Positions 41,108 through 49,742 of a stretch of DNA of 50,477 nt are shown here, piece by piece. The notes under the pieces are model-generated. The model had not been told where the DNA came from. It saw only the letters and a list, made by a program, of their open reading frames with translations, and searched no databases. The stretch comes from Polaromonas sp. CF318. GTDB taxonomy: Bacteria > Pseudomonadota > Gammaproteobacteria > Burkholderiales > Burkholderiaceae_C. Every line of letters starts with the position of its first letter. Position 1 is the stretch's first letter. The stretch lies in assembly GCF_000282655.1 (NCBI RefSeq), contig NZ_AKIV01000086.1, positions 1 through 50,477 on the forward strand, in the 5' to 3' direction. The position numbers and the translations under genes were made by a program.

Positions 41108-42067
41108 TCACACGGCGCGGTTCAGGTCCACGTCCAGGCCCGCCCGCTTCATCTCGCGCGCCAGCAACAGCTGCCACAAGCCCCCCTCGTCGACCGTCAT
41201 GCTTGTCGCGCCCTTGAGGACATCCGGCAGGGTGTCGTCTCCGGACAGCAGGCAGGCAATGCGGCTGCGGCCTAGTGCGGCCAGCATGAAGCCTATGGCC
41301 AGCATGGCCGCGGGCGAATCAGGTTTGTTGCCCGGCAGGAGCAGCACAAACCCCAAATTGCGCAGCCCCTCAAGCTGGTCGATGGAAACGGCGTCGAGTA
41401 CCGCCGCCTCCAGGCCCAGCCGCTCCACGAACTCGCACGCTTCGCCCACGGCATCGCCGCCCAGGCCCAGGATGGCCACACGGGTACCGGGCGCCGTGGC
41501 GGAAGAAGGAGAAGGGAATTCGGTCTTGGACATGGGAATCCTCTCTGGAGTGGAAGATGAAGGCGTGGGGGCTGGTGCTTGGGGGCGCTCAGGCTCAGGG
41601 GGTGCTGGTGCTGGTGCTGGTGCTGGCTCAGGCGGTGGTGCCGGCACCGGTTTCGTCTCCACAACCGGGGCTGCCTCCGGCATGGCACGGGCCGAACCCT
41701 CTAGGCGCTCGGTCAGCAGTTTTTTGGCTTCAGTCACGCGAACAGTGGCCAGGTCGACACCCTCCTTGACTTTTTGCTGGCGTTCGTCGTCCGAAAAACG
41801 GTCACCAAAGGTTTTATCCAGCAGAAAGTCCTGAATCGCGACGGCGAACTGCCGGTATTCGGGTGTGCCGGCGCCAAAGCTGTCGGCCAAGGTGGTGTTG
41901 ATTTTCTTCTGCAAGGACTCCACGCTCGAGTCCCAGTCCGTTTGCTTCACCGATACCTTGAAGGCCCGCAGTATCTTGAGCTGCCGGTTGACCTTTTCGA
42001 TGGCGCTCTCGATCGCCGCTTTATCGCGGGCATCAAGGGATGACGGTGTATTTTTGCCGTTGGACAT
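41108..42067 (-). CDS. Orphan protein with degenerate TIR-like domain
   Basis: A 319-residue cytosolic protein. Residues 10-125 are helical and include DSFGAGTPEYRQFAVAIQDF, in the style of N-terminal regions in bacterial TIR-like (PF10137) proteins. Residues 135-175 are a Pro/Ala linker. Residues 197-319 follow the TIR-like pattern: VAILGLGGDAVGEACEFVER, then GFVLLLPGNKPD, AIGFMLAALGRSRIACLL and GLWQLLLAREMKRAGLDVD. Where active members have RQNVIxELG, this protein has PAAMLAIGF, so the putative NAD-cleaving glutamate is missing. Strong GAGGAG before the ATG. Flanking genes are metabolic; no defence partner is visible. Confidence 0.65.
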   Translation of the reverse strand: MSNGKNTPSSLDARDKAAIESAIEKVNRQLKILRAFKVSVKQTDWDSSVESLQKKINTTLADSFGAGTPEYRQFAVAIQDFLLDKTFGDRFSDDERQQKVKEGVDLATVRVTEAKKLLTERLEGSARAMPEAAPVVETKPVPAPPPEPAPAPAPAPPEPERPQAPAPTPSSSTPERIPMSKTEFPSPSSATAPGTRVAILGLGGDAVGEACEFVERLGLEAAVLDAVSIDQLEGLRNLGFVLLLPGNKPDSPAAMLAIGFMLAALGRSRIACLLSGDDTLPDVLKGATSMTVDEGGLWQLLLAREMKRAGLDVDLNRAV

Positions 42068-42124
42068 GCAGACTCCTCATGCGAACCAGCCCACACTGTA
42101 ACGTCCCTGGTGACACGCACCGGG

Positions 42125-43492
42125 TTACAGCACCAGCAAGGCCCTGAAGTCGTTGACGTTGGTGTGTGTGGGGCCGGTGATCACCAGTCCGCCCAGCGGC
42201 TCGAAATAGCCATAGGCGTCGTTGCGGTCCAGGTACTGGTCTATCTTCATGCCCTTGGCCAGCGCGCGCTGCAAGGTGTCGGGCGCGACAAAGGCACCGG
42301 CATTGTCTTCCACGCCGTCTATGCCGTCGGTGTCGGCCGCCAGCGCGTAGACGCCGCTTTGGCCCTGCAGCGCCAGCGCCAGGCCCAGGCAGAACTCGCC
42401 GGCGCGCCCACCCCGGCCGCGCGGCGTGCCTTCGGCCTGCTTCTTGACCGTGACCGTGGTTTCACCGCCGCTGAGGATCACGCAGGGCCTGCTGAAGGGC
42501 TGGCCCTTGAGGGCCACGGCGCGCGCCAGCGCCGCATGCACCTTGCCGACCTCGCGCGATTCGCCTTCCATCTCGTCGCTCAGGATCCAAGCCTGCAGGC
42601 CGGCCGCGCGCGCCACGGCGGCGGCGGCTTCCAGCGACTGCTGGGGCGTGGCGATCATGTGGACCTCATGGCCGGTGAAAACCGCGTCGCCGGGCTTGGG
42701 GGTTTCCAGCGCACCCTGCTCGAGCAGGCTCATGATGGCGCCCGGCACTTCAATGCCGTAGCGCTGCAAAATCGCCACCGCCTCGGCGCAGCTGGTCGCG
42801 TCGGGCACCGTGGGGCCGCTGGCGATGATGGACGGGTCGTCGCCCGGCACGTCGCTGATGGTGAGCGTCACCACGCGCGCCGGCGCGCAGGCCGCGGCCA
42901 GTCGCCCGCCCTTGATGCGCGAGAGGTGCTTGCGCACGCAGTTCATCTCGGAAATATTCGCGCCGCTGTTGAGCAAGGCCTTGTTGATGCGCTGCTTGTC
43001 TTCCAGCGTCAGGCCTTCGGCCGGCAGGGTCAGCAGGGCCGAGCCGCCGCCCGAGATCAGGCACAGCACCAGGTCGTTTTCGGTCAGGCCCTGCACCATG
43101 GCGAGGATGCGCTGCGCGGCGGCCAGGCCGGCGGCATCGGGCACCGGGTGCGCGGCCTCGACGATCTCTATGCGCCGCTTCAGGCCCTCGGGCCGCGGCG
43201 GGATGTGGTGGTAGCGCGTGACGACCAGGCCTTCGAGCGGCGCGTCGGCCGGCCACAAGGCCTCGACCGCCTGCGCCATGGAGCCGCCGGCCTTGCCCGC
43301 GCCTATCACGATGGTGCGGCCGCCGCTGGCTTTGGTGGGCGGCTGCGGCAGGTAGCGCGCGGTGTTCTCCAGCGGCAGCGCGCGCGTAACGGCGGCGCGG
43401 TACAGGTGTTCCAGGAACTCGCGCGGCTGTGCGGCGGCGTCGGGAATCGTGTTGCTGGGCATGTTGGGGGCAGGTGTCTTGGCGGCGGTCAT
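42125..43492 (-). CDS. ttuD: Glycerate 2-kinase / hydroxypyruvate reductase family (TtuD/GckA)
   Basis: A 455-residue MOFRL-family kinase phosphorylating D-glycerate to 2-phosphoglycerate. The N-terminal half has IVIGAGKAGGSMAQAVE, EAAHPVPD and LCLISGGGSALLTLP. The C-terminal MOFRL part has ILSGGETTVTV, RGGRAGEFCLGLAL and the AADTDGIDGVEDNAGA motif. The ATG at 43492 has GGAGA about eight bases upstream and was preferred over a far-upstream in-frame codon that runs into repeat D. With tartrate dehydrogenase at 45258 it completes a route from tartrate to glycolysis. Confidence 0.93.
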   Translation of the reverse strand: MTAAKTPAPNMPSNTIPDAAAQPREFLEHLYRAAVTRALPLENTARYLPQPPTKASGGRTIVIGAGKAGGSMAQAVEALWPADAPLEGLVVTRYHHIPPRPEGLKRRIEIVEAAHPVPDAAGLAAAQRILAMVQGLTENDLVLCLISGGGSALLTLPAEGLTLEDKQRINKALLNSGANISEMNCVRKHLSRIKGGRLAAACAPARVVTLTISDVPGDDPSIIASGPTVPDATSCAEAVAILQRYGIEVPGAIMSLLEQGALETPKPGDAVFTGHEVHMIATPQQSLEAAAAVARAAGLQAWILSDEMEGESREVGKVHAALARAVALKGQPFSRPCVILSGGETTVTVKKQAEGTPRGRGGRAGEFCLGLALALQGQSGVYALAADTDGIDGVEDNAGAFVAPDTLQRALAKGMKIDQYLDRNDAYGYFEPLGGLVITGPTHTNVNDFRALLVL

Positions 43493-43592
43493 TGAAATGT
43501 CTCCACCCTCGATTGTGCCGTGGTAACCGGTCAGTAACCCGGCGGGCGGATTTGCGCTCCGTTCCGGACATCCTGCTACTTCAAATCCCAGA

Positions 43593-43774
43593 TTTATCCG
43601 CAGATTACGCAGATTTACACAGATTAAAAACAATCGTGATGGACAGTCGTGCAATCCTTGTGTTGGTACAGGGATCAGGTGTTGAAAGCATCAACATCGT
43701 CTCTTCAATCTGCGTAAATCTGCGAAATCTGCGGATGACTTCTCCGCGGATCACGCAGATCTACGCAAGTAAAG
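43593..43774. repeat. Palindromic intergenic repeat, copy D
   Basis: It lies between the divergent starts of glycerate kinase and the SMR gene, a 376-base gap without other genes. The left arm (43593-43632) has TATCCGCAGATT, ACGCAGATT and TACACAGATT; the right arm (43702-43741) has AATCTGCGTAA, ATCTGCGAA and ATCTGCGGAT; the spacer is about 70 bases. A degenerate third arm, CGCGGATCACGCAGATCTACG, follows at about 43745-43774. Part of the spacer (GTGATGGACA) resembles copy A (GCGATGGACA). Confidence 0.85.
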
Positions 43775-43868
43775 ACCGTCGCGATGCAGGGTCGTTCGCC
43801 CGGCATAAGGACGCGCTGCCTAGAATGCCCCTTCACTCATTCACCCACGCAAGCAGAAAGCAAGCTCC

Positions 43869-44201
43869 ATGAACGCCTACCTCGCCCTGGGCATTGCCAT
43901 CGTTATCGAAGTCATCGCCACCACGGCGCTCAAATCCAGCGAGAGCTTTACCCGGCTGCTCCCTTCGCTAATCAGCATCGCCGGCTACGCCACGTCGCTG
44001 TACCTGCTCACGGTAGCCATGAGGGCCATTCCGACCGGCGTCACCTATGCGATATGGTCCGGCCTGGGCATTGTGCTGATCAGCATCACGAGCTTTTTCG
44101 TTCACCACCAGAAGATAGACCTCTGGGGCATGGTGGGCATGGCGCTGATCATTGTGGGCGTGGTGGTGCTCAACCTGTTGTCAAAATCGACCGTAGCCTG
44201 A
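43869..44201 (+). CDS. Small multidrug resistance (SMR) family transporter
   Basis: A 110-residue protein with four helices. The proton- and drug-binding glutamate lies in helix 1, ALGIAIVIEVIATTALKSSE (Glu14 position of EmrE). YAIWSGLGIVLI in helix 3 is the conserved signature. It works as a dimer exporting cationic compounds or guanidinium-like molecules. No guanidine riboswitch is visible in the upstream gap, which holds repeat D instead. It sits between tartrate/glycerate genes without an obvious metabolic link. Confidence 0.93.
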   Translation: MNAYLALGIAIVIEVIATTALKSSESFTRLLPSLISIAGYATSLYLLTVAMRAIPTGVTYAIWSGLGIVLISITSFFVHHQKIDLWGMVGMALIIVGVVVLNLLSKSTVA

Positions 44202-44213
44202 CGGACAGGCATC

Positions 44214-45227
44214 TCACTCCATCGAGACCTTGGCGTCTTTCACCAGCTTCGCGAACCGTTCGGTGTCTTCCGCGATCTGCCGCGCCATCTGTTCGGGTGT
44301 ATTGCCGACCGGCTCGGCGCCTATATCGTCCATCTTCTTGCGGAACTCCGGCGAGTTGACGATTTTGGCCAGTTCGGTGCTCAGCCGCGCCACGATGTCC
44401 TTGGGAGTGGCCGCCGGCGCCAGCACGCCGAACCAGGTGCCGAGATTGAAACCCTTGAGACCGGTTTCATCCAGCGTGGGCACATCGGGCAAGGCCGGAG
44501 ACCGTTTGTTTGTCGTCACGGCCAGCGCGCGCAGCTTGCCCGCCTTGATGTGCGGCAGCACCGGTGTGATGGTGTCAAAGGACATGGTGATCTGCCCGCC
44601 CAGCAAATCGGTGGTGAGCGGCCCGCTGCCCTTGTAAGGGACATGCAGCATCTGCACGCCGCCCATGCTTTCAAACTGCGCCCCTATGAGGTGCTGGCCC
44701 GTGCCGTTGCCGTTGGAGCCGTAGGTCAGCTTGCCGGGTTCCGCCTTGGCCAGCACCAGCAAGTCCTTCACAGTCTTCGCCGGGACGGCCGGGTTCACCA
44801 CCAGCACATTGGGCACCAGCGCCACAGTGCTGACGGGGGCGAAATCCTTCTGGAAGTCATAAGGCAGTTTTTTGTACACGCTGGTGGCGATGGTGTGGTG
44901 CACCGCGCCCATCAGCAAGGTGTAGCCGTCGGGTTTGGACTTGGCCACAAAATCCGCGCCCAGCGTCGCGCCGGCGCCGGGCCGGCTTTCCACCACCACG
45001 GGCTGGCCCAGGCTTTTTGACAGCTCCTGCCCCACGGCGCGTGCCAGCACGTCCGTCGTACCGCCCGCCGGGAAAGGCACGATGAGGGTGATGGGCCGCG
45101 CGGGCCAGGCCTGCGCAAACGCCGGGGCAGCCACCAGGCCGGCCGCCGCGGCGGCAGCGGCATTTAAGGCCAGCGCGCGCGCCAGCCTTAAAAAGTACCC
45201 GCCGCGTCCTTGTTGTTGTGATCGCAT
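44214..45227 (-). CDS. Bug/TctC-family periplasmic binding protein, tartrate cluster
   Basis: A 337-residue binding protein. The signal peptide (about residues 1-39, Ala-rich, ending AFA) precedes QAWPARPITLIVPFPAGGTT. DGYTLLMGAVHH, VPYKGSGPLTTDLLGGQITM and LPDVPTLDETGLKGF mark the family. AAGGAGA lies six bases before the ATG. It follows tartrate dehydrogenase on the same strand with a 30-base gap, so tartrate or a related hydroxy-acid is a reasonable ligand (inference). Confidence 0.92.
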   Translation of the reverse strand: MRSQQQGRGGYFLRLARALALNAAAAAAAGLVAAPAFAQAWPARPITLIVPFPAGGTTDVLARAVGQELSKSLGQPVVVESRPGAGATLGADFVAKSKPDGYTLLMGAVHHTIATSVYKKLPYDFQKDFAPVSTVALVPNVLVVNPAVPAKTVKDLLVLAKAEPGKLTYGSNGNGTGQHLIGAQFESMGGVQMLHVPYKGSGPLTTDLLGGQITMSFDTITPVLPHIKAGKLRALAVTTNKRSPALPDVPTLDETGLKGFNLGTWFGVLAPAATPKDIVARLSTELAKIVNSPEFRKKMDDIGAEPVGNTPEQMARQIAEDTERFAKLVKDAKVSME

Positions 45228-45257
45228 GTCTTGTCTCCTTTTTTCTGTTTTGTGGAA

Positions 45258-46337
45258 TCAGGCCGTCACGGCGACGGCAAAGCGGCTGCAGACCGCTTCG
45301 GTGACCTGCGCCGTGGTGGCCCGGCCGCCGAGGTCGCGCGTGTGCAGGGAGGCGTCGGCCGTCACCGCTTCGATGGCCTGCATCAGCCGGCCGGCGACGG
45401 CGTGCTCGCCCAGATGCTCCAGCAGCATCACGCAGCTCCAGAAGGTGCCGATCGGGTTGGCCAGGCCCTTGCCCATGATGTCGAAGGCCGAGCCGTGGAT
45501 GGGCTCGAACATGCTGGGGTAGCGGCGCTCGGGGTCGATGTTGCCGGTGGGCGCGATGCCCAGGCTGCCGGCCAGCGCGGCGGCCAGGTCGCTCAGGATG
45601 TCGGCGTGCAGGTTGGTGGCGACCACGGTGTCCAGCGAGGCCGGGCGGTTCACCATTCGGGCCGTGCAGGCGTCGACCAGTTCCTTGTCCCAGCTGACGT
45701 CGGGAAACTCGCGGCTGATTTGCAGGGCGATCTCGTCCCACATCACCATGGCGTGGCGCTGGGCGTTGGACTTGGTGACCACCGTGAGCAGCTTGCGCGG
45801 CCGCGACTGCGCCAGCCTGAAGGCGTAGCGCATGATGCGCTCGACACCGGCGCGCGTCATCATCGAGACATCGGTCGCCACTTCGATCGGGTGGCCCTGG
45901 TGGGCGCGACCGCCCACGCCCGCATACTCGCCTTCGGAGTTCTCGCGCACGATGACCCAGTTGAGCTGCTCGGGCGTGCAGCGCTTGAGCGGCGCATCTA
46001 TGCCCGGCAGTATGCGCGTGGGCCGCACATTGGCGTACTGGTCAAAGCCCTGGCAGATCTTCAGGCGCAGGCCCCAGAGCGTGATGTGGTCGGGGATGTG
46101 CGGGTCGCCGGCCGAGCCGAACAGGATGGCGTCCTTGTCCCGCAGCTCTTCCAGCCCCTGGTCGGGCATCATCACGCCGTGCTCGCGGTACCAGTCACCG
46201 CCCCAGCCATAGGACGTGAACTCGAAACGGAATTTTTGTTGCGTGGCGGCCAGGGCCTGCAGCACCTGCTGGCCGGCCGGGACGACCTCCTTGCCGATGC
46301 CGTCGCCGGGGATGCAGGCGATCTTGTAAGTCTTCAT
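45258..46337 (-). CDS. ttuC: Tartrate dehydrogenase/decarboxylase
   Basis: A 359-residue NAD-dependent beta-decarboxylating dehydrogenase of the isopropylmalate/isocitrate family. IACIPGDGIGKEVVPAG starts the Rossmann-like region; ANVRPTRILPG and VIVRENSEGEYAGVGG bind substrate, and DILSDLAAALAGSLGIAPTGN with FEPIHGSAFDIMGKG is the metal/NAD part. The SEGEYAGVGG and GWGGDWYREHG segments are typical of the tartrate branch (TtuC/YeaU), which oxidises tartrate or D-malate. Divergent from a LysR gene; followed by a Bug gene. Confidence 0.92.
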   Translation of the reverse strand: MKTYKIACIPGDGIGKEVVPAGQQVLQALAATQQKFRFEFTSYGWGGDWYREHGVMMPDQGLEELRDKDAILFGSAGDPHIPDHITLWGLRLKICQGFDQYANVRPTRILPGIDAPLKRCTPEQLNWVIVRENSEGEYAGVGGRAHQGHPIEVATDVSMMTRAGVERIMRYAFRLAQSRPRKLLTVVTKSNAQRHAMVMWDEIALQISREFPDVSWDKELVDACTARMVNRPASLDTVVATNLHADILSDLAAALAGSLGIAPTGNIDPERRYPSMFEPIHGSAFDIMGKGLANPIGTFWSCVMLLEHLGEHAVAGRLMQAIEAVTADASLHTRDLGGRATTAQVTEAVCSRFAVAVTA

Positions 46338-46429
46338 GGAAATCCTCGGGTTGTGAGGTGTCCAATGTAGCGATTGGCGGTAACAACAAAAGGCCTTAAA
46401 GTGAGGTCATTGTTAACTTCAGGTTACGA

Positions 46430-47365
46430 ATGACCCCATCCAACCCCGCCCCTTCCGAGATGGCTTTTTTCAGCCTGCTGGCGCGCTACGGCAGCCTGTC
46501 GGCCACGGCGCGCGAGCTGGGCGTCAGCACGGCGGCGGTCAGCAAGCGGCTGGCGCAGATGGAGGCCAGGCTGGGCGTGCAATTGCTCAACCGCACGACG
46601 CGGCGCGCCAGCCTCACGCAGGAAGGCGAGATTTACCTCGTCCACGCGCGCCGCATCCTGGCCGACATCGACGACATGGAGCAGCAGGTCTCCAGCGCCG
46701 TGGCGGCGCCCAAGGGCCTGCTGCGCGTGAACGCCACCCTGGGCTTTGGCCGCAGCCACGTCGCGCCGCTGATCTCGCGTTTTGTCAAAGCCCACCCCGA
46801 GATGGAGGTGCAGCTGCAGCTCACCGTCAACCCGCCGCCGCTGACCGAAGACGCCTTTGACGTCTGCATACGCTTTGGCGAGCCGCCCGACGCGCGTGTG
46901 GTGGCACGCATGATCGCGCCGAACCGCCGCCTGCTCTGCGCCTCACCAGCCTACCTGGCGCGCAACGGCACGCCCCGGGTGCCGCACGACCTCGCGCGGC
47001 ACAACTGCATAGGCATACGCCAGGGCGACGAGGCCTACGGCATCTGGCGCCTGGCGTCCGGCAAGCACACGCAGGCCGTCAAGGTGCATGGAAACCTCAG
47101 CACCAGCGACGGCGAGATCGCGGTCAACTGGGCGCTGGACGGCCACGGCATCCTGATGCGCGCCGAGTGGGACATCGCCAAATACCTGCGCAGCGGCAGG
47201 CTGGTGCAGGTGCTGGAAAACTACCGCACGCCGGCGGCCGACATCCATGCGGTCTACCCGGCCCGCCACCAGCATTCGGCCCGGGTCAAGGCTTTTGTGG
47301 ATTTCCTGGCCCGGCATTTCGAAAAGCCTTCGACGCGGGCCGCCGGGCTGGCGACCGACTGGTAG
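46430..47365 (+). CDS. LysR-family regulator of the tartrate cluster
   Basis: A 311-residue LysR regulator. The helix-turn-helix reads AFFSLLARYGSLSATARELGV followed by STAAVSKRLAQMEARLGVQL, of the DsdC/TtuA-like branch. The effector domain runs from about residue 92, with VNPPPLTEDAFDVCIRFGEP. It is divergent from ttuC with 92 bases between start codons; GTTAACTTCAGGTTAC there is a possible binding motif. It ends three bases before the convergent puuD stop. Confidence 0.9.
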   Translation: MTPSNPAPSEMAFFSLLARYGSLSATARELGVSTAAVSKRLAQMEARLGVQLLNRTTRRASLTQEGEIYLVHARRILADIDDMEQQVSSAVAAPKGLLRVNATLGFGRSHVAPLISRFVKAHPEMEVQLQLTVNPPPLTEDAFDVCIRFGEPPDARVVARMIAPNRRLLCASPAYLARNGTPRVPHDLARHNCIGIRQGDEAYGIWRLASGKHTQAVKVHGNLSTSDGEIAVNWALDGHGILMRAEWDIAKYLRSGRLVQVLENYRTPAADIHAVYPARHQHSARVKAFVDFLARHFEKPSTRAAGLATDW

Positions 47366-47368
47366 TCG

Positions 47369-48574
47369 CTACTGGGTGTTGGCGCCAGCATCAAACCACT
47401 GCTTGATGAGCTGCCGCTCGGCCTCGGTGATGCCGGTCGCGTTGTTCATGGGCATGAGCCGCGTGACCACGGCCTGCTGGTAGACCTGCGTGGCGTGCAG
47501 CTTGACGGCCGCGGGCGAATCGAGGCGCACATTCTTCATCTGCACCTGCTCGCCGTGGCACTGGTAGCAGCGCTGGGCCAGTATGGTTTGCACTTTGTCA
47601 TAGCCGGCGCTGGATGAAATGGCGGCTGGCGTCGCCACGGCCGTGGGCGCCGGTTTCATCCAGACGACCACGCCGATGATGACCGCCACGCCCGCCAGCG
47701 CATAGGCCACCGGATGCCGGTTGCGGCCCAGCTTGTAGCCGTGGCGCAGCACAAAAAACTGGCGTATCGCCGCGCCGGCCAGCATCATGAGAATCAGCAC
47801 CAGCCAGTTCTGCGGATGGCTCCAGGTGAAGCTGTAGTGGTTGCTCAGCATGGCGAACAACACCGGCAGCGTGAAGTAGGTGTTGTGCACGCTGCGCTGC
47901 TTGCCGCGCTGGCCGTGCACCGGGTCCACCGGCTCGCCGGCCTTGATGGCGGCCACCACCTTGCGCTGGCCGGGGATGATCCAGAAAAACACATTGGCGC
48001 TCATGGCGGTGGCCATCATGGCGCCCACCAGCAAAAAGGCCGCGCGGCCCGCAAACCAGTGGCAGGCCAGCCAGGAGGCGATGCAGACCAGCACCGCGAC
48101 CAGCGCGCCGACGATGGCATCCCCGTTCTTGCCCTTGCCGAACAGCTGGCAGATGCCGTCGTAAAGCATCCAGAACACGACAAAAAATGACAGCGCCACG
48201 CCGGCCGCCGCGCCCGGCGACCAGTTCATCAGCGATTTGTCGACCAGGTAGGTGCCGGCATGCCAGAGGTAGGACACCGTGAACAACGCAAAGCCCGACA
48301 GCCAGGTGCTGTAGCTTTCCCAGTAAAACCAGTGCAGGTGGGCCGGTAGCTGCGGCGGCTTGACGGCGAATTTGACGGGGTGGTAAAAACCGCCGCCGTG
48401 CACGGCCCAGAGTTCGCCGCTCACGCCCTGTTTTTTCAGGTCTTCATCCACGGGCGGCGTGAGGCTGCTGTCGAGGAAGACGAAGTAGAACGAGGAACCG
48501 ACCCAGGCGATGGCGGTGATGACGTGGACCCAGCGCAGCAGCAGGTTGGCCCAGTCGAGGAGGTAGCTTTCCAT
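47369..48574 (-). CDS. puuD: Urate hydroxylase PuuD with C-terminal cytochrome c domain
   Basis: A 401-residue inner-membrane enzyme oxidising urate to 5-hydroxyisourate. About eight helices (residues 5-310) form the urate oxidase N domain, with LLRWVHVITAIAWVGSSFYFVFLD at the N-terminus, WHAGTYLVDKS and SVHNTYFTLPVLFAMLSNHY. A periplasmic cytochrome c domain follows, with haem site Cys336-Tyr-Gln-Cys339-His340. Electrons thus go to the respiratory chain rather than to O2 directly. The ATG at 48574 begins MESYLLDW, the expected start. It lies with xdhC in the purine pathway. Confidence 0.93.
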   Translation of the reverse strand: MESYLLDWANLLLRWVHVITAIAWVGSSFYFVFLDSSLTPPVDEDLKKQGVSGELWAVHGGGFYHPVKFAVKPPQLPAHLHWFYWESYSTWLSGFALFTVSYLWHAGTYLVDKSLMNWSPGAAAGVALSFFVVFWMLYDGICQLFGKGKNGDAIVGALVAVLVCIASWLACHWFAGRAAFLLVGAMMATAMSANVFFWIIPGQRKVVAAIKAGEPVDPVHGQRGKQRSVHNTYFTLPVLFAMLSNHYSFTWSHPQNWLVLILMMLAGAAIRQFFVLRHGYKLGRNRHPVAYALAGVAVIIGVVVWMKPAPTAVATPAAISSSAGYDKVQTILAQRCYQCHGEQVQMKNVRLDSPAAVKLHATQVYQQAVVTRLMPMNNATGITEAERQLIKQWFDAGANTQ

Positions 48575-48772
48575 ATCTCTCAACCCTTGCGGCACCCGGG
48601 CGGGCACCGCGATTTCAGCCTGCTCACCACTGCGGGCGCTGTAAGCAGAAAACGGGTCACGAACAAGAGAAGCGGGGCTCCGTGCTGGAGGCCCTGTTTC
48701 CCGGCTCCGCTGCGACCTGGTGGTGGAAGTTTATAGGCATTGCGGGAAAACGCACAGCCTGGCGATGTGATC

Positions 48773-49609
48773 TCATCCGGCATCGGCAGTCTGGAGTAGT
48801 TGCGCCGCAACGGCCACCGCAATGACCTCGGGCTCCTTGCCGCCAATGCCCGGTACGCCAATCGGACAGGTGACGCGCGCGAGTTCCTCCGATATAAAGC
48901 CCCGGGCCTCCAGCCGGTGCCGAAAGGCCGCCCATTTGCTCTTGCTGCCTATCAAGCCTATGTAGGGCAAATCGCCCTGCTCGCGCTGGCGCTTCAGGCA
49001 GGCGGCCAGCACATCCAGGTCTTCGGCATGGCTGAAGCTCATGATCAGCACGCGCGATTGCGGCGCCAGGCCCGACACGGCGGCCTGCACCGGATCGGAG
49101 TGTTCGCAACTCACGCGCGGCGGCAGGATGTCCGGAAATATGCCGTCGCGGCTGTCTATCCAGCTCAGTTCAAACGGCAAAGGCGCAAGCACCCGAACGA
49201 GCGCGTGGCCGACGTGGCCGCCGCCGAACAGCGCCACCGGTGTAAGCCGCGGCGAGCCCAGCCGCTGCGCCAGCGCCGCCGCATCGCCGGCCTGCACCCG
49301 CTCAAAGCGCAGCTGCACCACACCGCCGCAGCACTGGCCCAGCGACGGGCCCAGCGCCACGCGCAGAGAAACGTTGGCGCCGGCTGGATCAGCAGCGCCA
49401 AGCATCGCGCGGGCCCGCGCGATGGCGTCGTATTCCAGGTGGCCGCCGCCTATGGTGCCCACGATGGCGTCGGCGAACACCGCCATCCAGGTGCCCGCCT
49501 CGCGCGGAACCGAGCCCTGGGTTTGGGCCACCTGCACCAGCACCGCCGGCGACGAAGCCAGGCGGGCCAGCAGGGATTCAAGTAACAAATCGGTGTTGCG
49601 GGAAACCAT
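48773..49609 (-). CDS. xdhC: Xanthine dehydrogenase accessory protein XdhC
   Basis: A 278-residue chaperone that inserts sulfurated molybdenum cofactor into XdhB. The N-terminal XdhC domain includes VAQTQGSVPREAGTWMAVF, GTIGGGHLEYDAI and GQCCGGVVQLRFE with the conserved cysteines. The C-terminal Rossmann part has PVALFGGGHVGHALVRVLA and IGLIGSKSKW. It is usually encoded directly after xdhAB but here lies 32 kb away, upstream of puuD on the same strand with a 198-base gap. Confidence 0.94.
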   Translation of the reverse strand: MVSRNTDLLLESLLARLASSPAVLVQVAQTQGSVPREAGTWMAVFADAIVGTIGGGHLEYDAIARARAMLGAADPAGANVSLRVALGPSLGQCCGGVVQLRFERVQAGDAAALAQRLGSPRLTPVALFGGGHVGHALVRVLAPLPFELSWIDSRDGIFPDILPPRVSCEHSDPVQAAVSGLAPQSRVLIMSFSHAEDLDVLAACLKRQREQGDLPYIGLIGSKSKWAAFRHRLEARGFISEELARVTCPIGVPGIGGKEPEVIAVAVAAQLLQTADAG

Positions 49610-49742
49610 TGGTGACGTGTTTGCGCTGTAAGCGGATGAAATAGTCGGCTAAATTAGACCTTAGCACCACCCGGGCAGCGCGCGCTTCCCACGCACGATG
49701 ACCGGTATACGCAAAATCCCATGAACCGCCGAAAGGCAAAAC

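Noticed and set aside
43493..43654. N-terminal extension of glycerate kinase
   Set aside because: It would run into palindromic repeat D; the ATG at 43492 has a good ribosome site and the conserved start.
43775..43868. Guanidine riboswitch before the SMR gene
   Set aside because: No recognisable ACGR-type hairpins or conserved core; the gap is mostly repeat D.
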